Source: JAZMZS01 sp045580775
Lineage (GTDB): Bacteria > Bacillota > Clostridia > Oscillospirales > CAG-272
Reading direction: 5' to 3'
Assembly (NCBI GenBank): GCA_045580775.1
Contig: JAZNOK010000041.1
Coordinates: forward strand, 1-23,514
DNA: 23,514 bases
In this document: positions 1 to 7,561 of the stretch, piece by piece
How positions within the stretch are numbered: position 1 is the stretch's first letter
Layout: each line of letters begins with the position of its first letter
Position numbers and translations under genes: made by a program
Notes under the pieces: model-generated
The model's input: the letters and a program-made list of their open reading frames with translations, nothing else
The model's database searches: none
Told to the model about the DNA's origin: nothing

Positions 1-827
1 AACAAATACGCAGGAATGTGTTCCACATCTTTTCCTATTGTCAGATTTATTCCGCTACCTGATTGTCCTGCATTATAAAAAACATAGTTGTTGGAAGATA
101 AGTCTGCAATGTTTGCTGCATTAAAAAAGATATTCTCAAGACTGGTACAATTATAGAAAGCACGTTTTCCGATGCTCTGACATTTTCTATTTTCTTCGAA
201 TATCAATTCAGTTATCTTGGGTAAACCCGAATCTCTCGGACAAAAAAGATAGGCAGGTATATGCTCGACGTCTTTTCCTATCGTTACCTTGATTCCGTTG
301 CCCGATTGCCCGGCACTATAAAACACATCATTGTACGAAGACAAATCTGCCATGTTTGCCGCATTAAAATATATACTCTCCAAGCTTGTGCATCTTGAAA
401 ATGCATCCTCACCAATGCTTGTAACACTATCGGGAATACTGATGCTTTTTAGATTACTGCAACAATAGAAAGCGTCACTACCAATGCTAATCACGCTATC
501 AGGAATACTTATACTTGTTATCCCTGTGCAGTATTCAAATACACCGGAACCAATTGTGGTAACACTAGACGGAATACTGACAGTTGTAATACTAGATAAA
601 CCAAACGCACAATCTCCGATGCTCTTGCATACACTACCTTCTTCAAAAAGCACTTCTATTATGTTTGGGACATCCACATCTAAAAAACTGGATGGATAAA
701 AAATATACGCTGGTATATGCTCGACATCTTTTCCTATCGTTATCTTGATTCCGTTGCTCGATTGCCCCGCGTAAGAAAAGACATCATTGTAGGTTGATAA
801 ATTAGCTGTATTTACCGCATTATAATA
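1..827 (-). repeat. Three imperfect copies of a roughly 70-residue block inside the LRR gene
   Basis: Copies span about 827-604, 371-156 and 128-1 (the last cut by the window). Each begins with a Y/F-F/Y-N-A-x-N word, passes through AGQSxxGI and TIGKDVEHIPAY, and the two complete copies end near SIGxxAF. Start-to-start spacing is about 456 then 243 bases, because the first gap holds extra ordinary LRR units. DNA identity is high across the IGKDVEHIPAY part, which suggests recent duplication or recombination within the gene. Confidence 0.8.
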
Positions 828-1145
828 AACGCTTTCTAGATTGGTACAGTTTGAAAATCCACCATTGCCAATATATACCACATATTTTGATATATTGACA
901 CTTACAAGGTTAGTACAATAATTAAATGCATAGTTTCCTATACGCGTCACAGGATATCCGTCAATAGTTTCCGGTATAGTAACTGAGGTTGCCGATGTTC
1001 TGCAACCGGTTATCGTAACCTCGCCGTTTGTAACTTCGTAGGTAAGCTCCCCGTAAGTCTCCGCTGATGCCGACACCGTTAAAAGTGCTGTCAGTATCAA
1101 TGTAAGCACACAAATGCATAAAAGCATAAATGATTTCTTTTTCAC
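1..1145 (-). CDS. Secreted BspA-like leucine-rich-repeat protein (LRR_5 type), C-terminus beyond the window
   Basis: The frame runs open from a GTG at 1145 to the window edge, giving 381 codons. GTG is chosen because the upstream in-frame ATG option is closed by a stop, and GGGAG lies at 1152-1156, six bases away. Residues 1-28 form a signal peptide (KKK, hydrophobic core, ASA before Glu). The rest is made of LRR_5 units of the form 'sIgdxAFxxctxLxsIxIPdsVtsIG', the repeat of BspA-like surface proteins that bind host or plant surfaces. These alternate with a longer block containing the conserved words YNDVFYSAGQS and IGKDVEHIPAY, seen three times. It has its own consensus promoter and two direct repeats, and lies divergent from the XRE gene. 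Function beyond surface display or adhesion is not visible; a cell-wall or dockerin anchor, if any, would be in the missing C-terminus. The family is clear, the role is inferred. Confidence 0.85.
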   Translation of the reverse strand, partial: MKKKSFMLLCICVLTLILTALLTVSASAETYGELTYEVTNGEVTITGCRTSATSVTIPETIDGYPVTRIGNYAFNYCTNLVSVNISKYVVYIGNGGFSNCTNLESVYYNAVNTANLSTYNDVFSYAGQSSNGIKITIGKDVEHIPAYIFYPSSFLDVDVPNIIEVLFEEGSVCKSIGDCAFGLSSITTVSIPSSVTTIGSGVFEYCTGITSISIPDSVISIGSDAFYCCSNLKSISIPDSVTSIGEDAFSRCTSLESIYFNAANMADLSSYNDVFYSAGQSGNGIKVTIGKDVEHIPAYLFCPRDSGLPKITELIFEENRKCQSIGKRAFYNCTSLENIFFNAANIADLSSNNYVFYNAGQSGSGINLTIGKDVEHIPAYL

Positions 1146-1253
1146 TTCATTCTCCCATCCGCCGTCAATCTTCGACTGTACAAGTCTGAATACGGCAATA
1201 TAATTATGATAAACAAAAACCTCGCCGGATGCTCCGGCTATAGCTTCATTTGC

Positions 1254-1282
1254 ATTGTATCACAACTTTTGTAACGTGTCAA
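1254..1282 (-). promoter_or_regulatory. Sigma-70 type promoter of the LRR gene
   Basis: Read on the minus strand, -35 TTGACA (1282-1277) and -10 TACAAT (1259-1254) are separated by 17 bases. Transcription would start near 1247 and leave a leader of about 100 bases that contains a small GCCGG/CCGGC hairpin (1224-1238). One copy of the 12-base direct repeat lies in the spacer and overlaps the -35 by one base; the other lies just upstream. Confidence 0.8.
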
Positions 1283-1298
1283 GTTGCTTTTGTAACGT
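1266..1298. promoter_or_regulatory. Paired direct repeats, candidate operator for the XRE regulator
   Basis: The plus-strand sequence CTTTTGTAACGT occurs identically at 1266-1277 and 1287-1298, a 21-base period or about two helical turns. The pair covers the -35 and spacer of the LRR promoter and ends about 55 bases before the start codon of the divergent XRE gene. Identical phased repeats in such a place are what a dimeric or cooperatively binding regulator would use. Which protein binds is inferred from adjacency only. Confidence 0.6.
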
Positions 1299-1352
1299 TT
1301 TGCGATGTCGCTTTTTTTCTGATATAAGGGTATACTATATTCGGGTGATATT

Positions 1353-1586
1353 ATGGATAATAGTTCGATAAAATTATATAAACAGCTCGGACTGAATGTT
1401 GCGTTTTACCGAAAGGCAAGAAGAATGTCACAGATCGAGCTTGCTGAAAGGATAAACATCAGCCGTACTCACATGAGCAGAATAGAGACTGCAGACTGTG
1501 CTGTTTCTCTAGATGTGGTCTTTCATATTTGTGAAGCTCTCGATGTCAAACCTCGCGATCTTTTTGACTTCAAGCCTATCGACTGA
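1353..1586 (+). CDS. Small XRE-family (Cro/C1-type helix-turn-helix) transcriptional regulator
   Basis: A 77-residue protein that is almost entirely one HTH_3 domain. Residues about 12-70 hold the five-helix fold: the SQIELAERINISRTHMSRIE stretch is the helix-turn-helix (scaffold helix then recognition helix), and the C-terminal ALDVKPRDLFDF matches the usual last helix. No sensor or oligomerisation domain follows, as in single-domain SinR- or Cro-like repressors. A GGTGAT element just before the ATG is a plausible ribosome binding site, and a TATACT -10 at 1331-1336 lacks a good -35, so expression may be low or need activation. It is transcribed away from the LRR gene across a gap with paired repeats, so local regulation of that gene and of itself is the natural inference. 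Confidence 0.85.
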   Translation: MDNSSIKLYKQLGLNVAFYRKARRMSQIELAERINISRTHMSRIETADCAVSLDVVFHICEALDVKPRDLFDFKPID

Positions 1587-1655
1587 AACACGACACATAG
1601 TGGTCTTTTTATCATTGCAAAATCCACAATATGATACTTATGGCATGATCTGTTT

Positions 1656-1723
1656 GACCGATGTTACTGAGAAGACAATTATTCACTTAATTGTCTTCTC
1701 AGTAACATCGGTCCTGTTTTTTT
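1656..1723 (+). terminator. Intrinsic terminator with an unusually long perfect stem, after the XRE gene
   Basis: Arms 1656-1681 and 1688-1713 are perfectly complementary over 26 base pairs around a six-base loop, followed by CCTG and a run of eight T (1716-1723). It begins 69 bases after the regulator's stop codon. The T-run is on one side only, so it works in the plus direction. Confidence 0.85.
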
Positions 1724-1810
1724 TGCTCAGACACCGTTTTTCAAATCTTTTATGCCGAGAACACACAAAAGCCAAGTGTCGGTAAATCAAAGAGCCAAAT
1801 TATCCCCGGA

Positions 1811-1845
1811 TAAAAAGCAGAGGGACCTTCCATAGAAGGTCCCTC
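1811..1845 (-). terminator. Intrinsic terminator of the seven-gene transport operon
   Basis: Arms 1820-1830 and 1835-1845 form an 11-base-pair perfect GC-rich stem with a four-base loop. Read on the minus strand it is followed by TGCTTTTTA. It lies about 30 bases beyond the last stop codon of the operon. Confidence 0.85.
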
Positions 1846-1875
1846 CGGTAGGTAATATTTCGCTTTTTTCTCTGA

Positions 1876-2916
1876 TTAGCCAACGATACCAGAACGCTCG
1901 ATACCCTGTACAAGATATCTCTGGCAGAAGAGGTAGATGACTATCAGCGGAGCAATAATGCAAAGACCGCATGAATTTCTGACCGCCGAATAGAAGAGAT
2001 CCTGACCTGCGTACTCTGTTACGAGAGAGTCGGGAATATCTACGATGTTAGGCATCAGCAGAGTCTTGGTATTGGTAAAGAATACTCCGGTATAGAACTC
2101 ATCTGTCCACTGCCATGCAAATGCAAACAGGAATACTGTTATCATCATCGGTATAGACAGAGGAAGTATGATCTTTATAAAAGTCTTGAACGTGCCCGAA
2201 CCGTCAATGTAAGCAGACTCCTCAAGCTCATCAGGAACTCCGAGGAAGAACTGTCTCATCATAAATACATAAAGACCGTTCTTGAATGCAAGACCCGTAG
2301 CCGACATGATTATCAGCGGAGCAAAGGAGTTTGTAAGCTCAAAGTAGGGCTTTGCAATTCCGGCAAGATTTCCTATAAACCCATAAATACCAAACACATC
2401 AAAGTATCTGAACTTCATGAACATCGACAGCTGAATAGTGCTGTGAGGAACTACCATTGTCAGGATAACTGCTACAAATACGAGCATATTTCCTTTGAAA
2501 CGGAACTTAGCAAGTCCGTATCCGACAAGACAGCTGACAAACATCTGAAGTATCGCACATGAAAGCGAGAGCGTCAGAGTGTTCATGAATGCTTCCCAAT
2601 AACCGAGCTCTGTGAAAATAGCCTTGTATGTATCAAGAGTCGGGGTCTTAGGAATCAGACGCACGGTAACATCAATAAAGTCCGACTGGCTCATGAATGA
2701 TCCCGCGATCTTTGTTATGAACGGATAAATGATTACGAACGATACTCCGAGCAGTATGATAAATCTAAACAAAAACCATACTACATTACCAAGGAAGTAT
2801 CCGGAGAGAAGCTTTACCTTTAATCTTTCCTTAAGAGGTGCACGGTCGAACTCGACCTTTATTTTGTTTTTAGTTTCGCGTTTTACTTTAGGCGATTCTT
2901 GAATCTTTGTATCCAT
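1876..2916 (-). CDS. Carbohydrate ABC transporter permease, MalG-like, second pair
   Basis: A 346-residue inner-membrane permease of the CUT1 sugar-importer family. About six hydrophobic segments follow a basic cytoplasmic N-terminus of about 45 residues. The EAA loop that docks on the ATPase is clear: EESAYIDGSGTFKTF followed by ILPLSIPMM. It is longer than typical MalG-like permeases (about 275-300 residues). Besides the N-terminal tail, about 25 extra residues lie between the middle segments, around KFRYFDVFGIYGFIGNLAGI to AKPYFELTNSFAP, where relatives have a short connection. The start has a very strong GGGGAGGTG site. It is the last gene of the operon, 15 bases after its MalF-like partner. 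The substrate cannot be read from sequence. The family is certain; the role as partner of the 2932-3933 gene is inferred from adjacency. Confidence 0.9.
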   Translation of the reverse strand: MDTKIQESPKVKRETKNKIKVEFDRAPLKERLKVKLLSGYFLGNVVWFLFRFIILLGVSFVIIYPFITKIAGSFMSQSDFIDVTVRLIPKTPTLDTYKAIFTELGYWEAFMNTLTLSLSCAILQMFVSCLVGYGLAKFRFKGNMLVFVAVILTMVVPHSTIQLSMFMKFRYFDVFGIYGFIGNLAGIAKPYFELTNSFAPLIIMSATGLAFKNGLYVFMMRQFFLGVPDELEESAYIDGSGTFKTFIKIILPLSIPMMITVFLFAFAWQWTDEFYTGVFFTNTKTLLMPNIVDIPDSLVTEYAGQDLFYSAVRNSCGLCIIAPLIVIYLFCQRYLVQGIERSGIVG

Positions 2917-2931
2917 TATCTACACCTCCCC

Positions 2932-3933
2932 TTATTTATCTCTTCTCTGATAGAAGGTAAACGCACTGGCAATTCCCGCACATGCTCCGATTATGAGCAT
3001 AACCACAAGGAAGTATATCCATGCCATTGCGGAGCTGACAACGTTACCCGTTCTGCCGTCTCCGTATTTCGCTTCGATAACTCCCATAACAGGGTTGGAA
3101 TTATCCGTAAACGAGTCGATGATCGTATAAACGAGGTTTACAAGAATCATCGGGCTGATCATCGGGAAGGTAATCTTCCAGAAAGTCTCCCATGCAGTAG
3201 CACCCTCAACCTCACACGACTCATAGATCGCAGGGCTGATGGACTGAAGACCTGCCAGGAATATAAGCATCTGAACACCTGAGCGGTTAACTATATCGTA
3301 GATGTTGTTGACTGCCTGAGCAACTGTCTCAGCAAGTTCTCCACCGATTACCATGTTTGAGAACAACGCCTCAATATCCATGGAGTTTACGATCTGAGCT
3401 GCACCACTCTGCTCAGCACCCGTATCAATACCGCCTGTGGGGTCTTCGAGATCGGAAAAGCTCATCGACTCGATAGAAGCCATAAGACCGGTAGAAAGAA
3501 TAACGGGCATGAAGAAGATCGCACGGAACGCGGCTCTTCCTATCATTTTCTGATTAAGAAGAACTGCTATAAAGAGGGAAAATACGATAATAGTCGGTAT
3601 ATCCATAACAAGCTTCAAAAGTCCGTCTCCGAGAGCCTGTATGTAAGTGATACCATCTTCACCGAATAGTGCGTCTCTGTAGTTTGCAAATCCTACAAAT
3701 TCAAGTTCGAATCCACCCTTAGGCTTTTGCACGATGTTAGAAAAGCTGTATCTGATAGAGTCGAATATGATAGGACAATAGATTGCTACAAATCCAATTA
3801 CGAAAGGAAGGACAAACAGCCAACCCAAACGTGCTTTTTTTGCTTCAAGAGATATTTTTCTTTTTCTGCCGCCGACGCCCTTTGCTACTACGCTTTCTGC
3901 ACCGGTAACAGCCTTAGCATTCGATTTTGCCAT
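2932..3933 (-). CDS. Sugar ABC transporter permease, MalF-like, second pair
   Basis: A 333-residue CUT1-family permease with a basic N-terminal tail, a first membrane segment at about residues 35-60 (LFVLPFVIGFVAIY), and the EAA loop YESCEVEGATAWETF followed by ITFPMISPMI. The ribosome binding site GGAGG precedes the ATG. An unusual feature is an acidic, polar insert of about 60 residues (SFSDLEDPTGGIDTGAEQ onward to AQAVNNIYDIVNRSG) before the conserved QMLIFLAGLQSIS segment. UgpA-like permeases have only a short external loop there, so this insert is predicted to face outward. It sits 17 bases after the large secreted DUF5696-like gene, so the insert could contact that protein or the solute-binding protein; that is inference. 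No ATPase gene is in the operon. Confidence 0.9.
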   Translation of the reverse strand: MAKSNAKAVTGAESVVAKGVGGRKRKISLEAKKARLGWLFVLPFVIGFVAIYCPIIFDSIRYSFSNIVQKPKGGFELEFVGFANYRDALFGEDGITYIQALGDGLLKLVMDIPTIIVFSLFIAVLLNQKMIGRAAFRAIFFMPVILSTGLMASIESMSFSDLEDPTGGIDTGAEQSGAAQIVNSMDIEALFSNMVIGGELAETVAQAVNNIYDIVNRSGVQMLIFLAGLQSISPAIYESCEVEGATAWETFWKITFPMISPMILVNLVYTIIDSFTDNSNPVMGVIEAKYGDGRTGNVVSSAMAWIYFLVVMLIIGACAGIASAFTFYQRRDK

Positions 3934-3950
3934 TTACGTCATTCCTCCTT

Positions 3951-6900
3951 TCATTTAAGTGTAACGCTTGCACCGGACGCTACCTCTTTCGCACTGTCGG
4001 CCGAGCCGACAGTGCAAAACTTGATAACATCCTCAGATGCATTAAAGTTGTAAACAGAACCGTTCTTCACGGTTACGAATGTGTAAGCGGGAAGCGTGTA
4101 CTCAACGCCGTCGGATACAGCAACGATAGAATAATCGTTGTAGTTGAGAATGAACTTTGTTCCGTTCTCATATACGACCTCTACTACTGTTCCGTAGGTT
4201 GTCGCATACTTGTCAAAGGCATCAATATTTGCATTGATAGCATCCTTCTGAGCTATCATATCTTCTGCCCTCTTCTTTGCATCCTCAGTCAGTCCCACGG
4301 AAACGGTCTTCTTGTCGTTATCAACAGTAAGAACGATTCCGTCAGCGTAAGTATAGATCTTCTGAGAAGCACCGTTGTCAGCTACAGTAACATCTAATAC
4401 GCCATTTGCTACAATAACAGTAGATATCTCGCGTGCAAGATCAAACTCACCGAGCTTGTAATCTATGGCTATAGCACCGCTCTCACGAAGAGCACGAAGT
4501 CTTCTCGATACCTCAAGAGCAACTTTCGTTACGTACGAATTCTCGTTCTCCTGTGCGGTTGCATCAGCTGCCAGCTTATCCGATTCTGCCTCATCAGCAT
4601 CAGGCACACGGGAAGCTTCAAGGAAGCTGTGTCCGACAATAAGCTGATCCTGAAGATCGCCTATGGCATTGTTGAGCTTTTCATAGGTCTTGATAACGTC
4701 CTCTTTCCAGATATCGTATCTTACTGAATAATACTGGGAAAGAGTTACATCTTCCTTAAGAAGCTCGGTATTGTCATAAGAAAGTATGAAATAGAGGGAT
4801 GCACCGTTCTCAATTGCCTTGAGAAGTGCGTAATCCATGTCACCCTCCATGTTAATGGGAGAGCCGGTAAAGTTGATAGAACCGTGAATTACAACACCCA
4901 TGAAAGGTACTGCAGCACTTGTAAGTGCGTAACGGCTCGAGTCAAGAGATACATCAAGCAGATGATCTACATACTTGAGTGTGTAGGAGTTTCCTCCTTC
5001 TGCCATTACGTTCTCGTACTTCTCAGAGATCTTAGACAGAACCTCAGCAGTAAGAGCCTTGGAATCTTCTCTGTTATAAGGATCTTCTTCATCGAAGTCA
5101 GAGTTCAGTGCGTATCCGAGAGTGGATACAGATATTGAGTTGTTCTCGTACTTTGAATATCTCTCGTCCAGTCCCTCAAAGAGGTAAGTAAACGCTGAAG
5201 GAGATATGCACAGTCCGCCCCATGTGGTGTAATCCTGAGCAGCGGCATTATACATTACTCTGGAGGAGTAACGGTTGTCGATTGTCTTTACAGAGTGCTC
5301 CTTTGCGGAATATCCGTCGAGGAAGCCGGACTGATTCTGATACTCAAAATCAAAGTCGGGATAAACTCCAAAGCCCTTATCCTTTGAATATGCAACCAGC
5401 TTTTCAAAGTCGCCCTCACCGCCGGCAGCTTTCTGCCACTTGAGCTTGTAAGGCACGGTAGAATACATACCGCCGTTGTAATAACCCTGAAGCTTGAAGT
5501 TGATGTTAGATACTCCCTTTTCACTCAGCTCATCATACATCGTCATGATCTGCTCGAAAGAGGTGAGTGCCTTGTCTACAGTTACAGGGATAGATGCGAT
5601 CTTCTCAGTAGTCTCAAGAGTACCGAAGGTCTCAATATAGAGCGGAAGATTCTCGGAAACACCCTGAAGCTTGGAAAGAACACCCTTATCGGTGAGATAA
5701 TCACGGTATGCCTTTGCCATGCCCATCCAGGAAGTCTCATACGTATCTGTGAGATTCTTCTCCTGTGCGATCTTATTATCAGTGAGCATTACATACTTCA
5801 TAGTAAGAGATCCGACGTATTTACGCTTGGACTCAACTATGATAGCTGCACTCGAAGCTGCGGAAATACTGTCAGAGAGACGGTATTCATCGCTCTGTCT
5901 GGGGGAGAAGGAAGTTACTACGTTATAATACTTGTGAGTGGAGGACCCGCTGGTACTCATGATAGATACCATGGCATCTCCCTCTTCGATTATTGTAAGG
6001 AAGCCCTTAGACTCCTCAATATTTGTAACTTCTGTTCTGTTGAAGGGGATCTGAGTTACATTTCCCTGTGCATCCGTGCTTTCGATCATCTCGGTGACTA
6101 TCGACTTTTTCTGATATGTATCGTTGTCAACAATACCGAATACAGGAAGTCTCATAGTCTCCTGAAGTCTGCCGGTTACTGTGTGGTACGCATAGTCCGT
6201 ACCGTATAGTGTACCTGCTACGTTAACGCTCTTTCCTACATAATCCTCAAATCTGGTGATAGAACCGGATCCGTCGGGAAGGAAGATATATCCTGTATTT
6301 TCGTTAGATCCTGCACCCATGTAAGGAAGCATCTTGATGGTCTTGAGGGTGTAGTTTGTAGCATCGTAACGAATACCGTTAGCAGGGAGTCGTGCTGTCA
6401 TTCCGTCTTCGTTGAGTGAATACTCAATGGACAGCTTGAAGTTTGCGGGAGCTTTCTCCTGTCCCTCATACTCGGTCTGATTGTGGTCAAACTCGAGGTC
6501 ATCGTAGGTATAGTCGGGGCAGTAGGTCTTGATAAATTCCTCGAGCTCTGCGATCTCACGTGTTACGATGTCAGTAGACAGTACGTATACAGGCATCTTC
6601 TTCGTGATGGGGTACTCCTTGAGCATCTCTTCTCTAAGAGTCTCCAGTGTTTCTGCCTCGGGATTTTTCTCAATGTAGAAAGCATTAAATCTGTTCTTTA
6701 CAAGCTTAGGTGTATCGGGGTTTGACTCGAGTACTTCCTTTATCAGCTTCTCGTATCTTTCCTTAGAGATCATACGGGGAACGAGGTAGTTTGCCTCCTC
6801 ACGTCCCATCGTGTACTCTACTCTTACACCGCCTTTGATAAGCTTTACATTTATCTGACCGTTGAGTGCAGCCTCAGCATAGCTTGTCATTGTCTTTGAG

Positions 6901-7535
6901 TTTCCGGTAAGATCCGTGTAATCGAGAAGTATCTGCGATACAAGCTGATGTCTTACTGTCTCGGACTTGTTGGTGCATGTGTAAACATCATAAGGATTGG
7001 ACGAAAGAGTCTGACCGCTTCTCTTGTCATAGCAAGCGACCTCTCCTGTGTATGTCTGAACATACAGCACATGAGTTTCACTCTCGAGCATCTTCTGCAT
7101 TGTAAGAAGCTTATCTTCCTGAGTCGTAAACTGCATCATTGTATAATCTTCAACAGTTACGCCGTCAGAGCCTACACACTGCATAGCACCGGTAGCGATG
7201 TTTGTTATAACGTATTTTACGTTTTCTACTGTGTTTGTAATATTGAGAGTCTTTTTGCCTTTGTCTGATTCATTGACACCGATCTCAATTTTATAGGTAT
7301 CGTCCTTGGACTTGATTGCTCCCGTGGTAGAGGTGTCATCTACCACAAATTTTTCAGGATCAGATATTTCTATCTTGTAGTTTGTCTTATCTCCCGTTAC
7401 ATAAAAGCCATGTCCTACCCAAGCCGCATCATCGATCTTGGTCGACTCAGCGTAAGTAGGTACACACAGACCGCTGAAAGCACTCAGGGTCATAAGCAAT
7501 GCCATGAGAGATGCTATTATTCTGTTTTTTCTCAT
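3951..7535 (-). CDS. Giant secreted protein resembling the DUF5696 family, possible glycosidase-like barrel
   Basis: A 1194-residue protein with a clear Sec signal peptide (residues 1-29, cleavage after TYA) and no later membrane segment or anchor, so it is exported. An AGGAGAT site precedes the ATG. The N-terminal 400 residues are beta-rich; about 400-620 include the block YIFLPDGSGSITRFEDYVG, and about 640-920 have alternating strand/helix character with VYPDFDFEYQ (acidic residues D727, D729, E731), MAEGGN (E846) and INFTGSPINMEGDMDYALLKAI. This reads like a TIM barrel with C-terminal beta domain, as in glycoside hydrolases, but no characterised family is recognised. I match it to DUF5696 from memory of similar proteins next to sugar ABC genes; no function is established. 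Its place between two permease pairs argues for handling an extracellular glycan. Confidence 0.6.
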   Translation of the reverse strand: MRKNRIIASLMALLMTLSAFSGLCVPTYAESTKIDDAAWVGHGFYVTGDKTNYKIEISDPEKFVVDDTSTTGAIKSKDDTYKIEIGVNESDKGKKTLNITNTVENVKYVITNIATGAMQCVGSDGVTVEDYTMMQFTTQEDKLLTMQKMLESETHVLYVQTYTGEVACYDKRSGQTLSSNPYDVYTCTNKSETVRHQLVSQILLDYTDLTGNSKTMTSYAEAALNGQINVKLIKGGVRVEYTMGREEANYLVPRMISKERYEKLIKEVLESNPDTPKLVKNRFNAFYIEKNPEAETLETLREEMLKEYPITKKMPVYVLSTDIVTREIAELEEFIKTYCPDYTYDDLEFDHNQTEYEGQEKAPANFKLSIEYSLNEDGMTARLPANGIRYDATNYTLKTIKMLPYMGAGSNENTGYIFLPDGSGSITRFEDYVGKSVNVAGTLYGTDYAYHTVTGRLQETMRLPVFGIVDNDTYQKKSIVTEMIESTDAQGNVTQIPFNRTEVTNIEESKGFLTIIEEGDAMVSIMSTSGSSTHKYYNVVTSFSPRQSDEYRLSDSISAASSAAIIVESKRKYVGSLTMKYVMLTDNKIAQEKNLTDTYETSWMGMAKAYRDYLTDKGVLSKLQGVSENLPLYIETFGTLETTEKIASIPVTVDKALTSFEQIMTMYDELSEKGVSNINFKLQGYYNGGMYSTVPYKLKWQKAAGGEGDFEKLVAYSKDKGFGVYPDFDFEYQNQSGFLDGYSAKEHSVKTIDNRYSSRVMYNAAAQDYTTWGGLCISPSAFTYLFEGLDERYSKYENNSISVSTLGYALNSDFDEEDPYNREDSKALTAEVLSKISEKYENVMAEGGNSYTLKYVDHLLDVSLDSSRYALTSAAVPFMGVVIHGSINFTGSPINMEGDMDYALLKAIENGASLYFILSYDNTELLKEDVTLSQYYSVRYDIWKEDVIKTYEKLNNAIGDLQDQLIVGHSFLEASRVPDADEAESDKLAADATAQENENSYVTKVALEVSRRLRALRESGAIAIDYKLGEFDLAREISTVIVANGVLDVTVADNGASQKIYTYADGIVLTVDNDKKTVSVGLTEDAKKRAEDMIAQKDAINANIDAFDKYATTYGTVVEVVYENGTKFILNYNDYSIVAVSDGVEYTLPAYTFVTVKNGSVYNFNASEDVIKFCTVGSADSAKEVASGASVTLK

Positions 7536-7561
7536 TTCATTTATCTCCTATTCCCGCTGAT

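Noticed and set aside
1..827. Repeated blocks read as a CRISPR array
   Set aside because: The repeats are in frame within a leucine-rich-repeat coding sequence, irregularly spaced and diverged, with no short identical repeats and unique spacers.
1656..1713. Long inverted repeat read as a MITE or insertion-sequence end
   Set aside because: No target-site duplication, no transposase remnant, and a T-run directly after the right arm; other terminators in the window also have very long stems.
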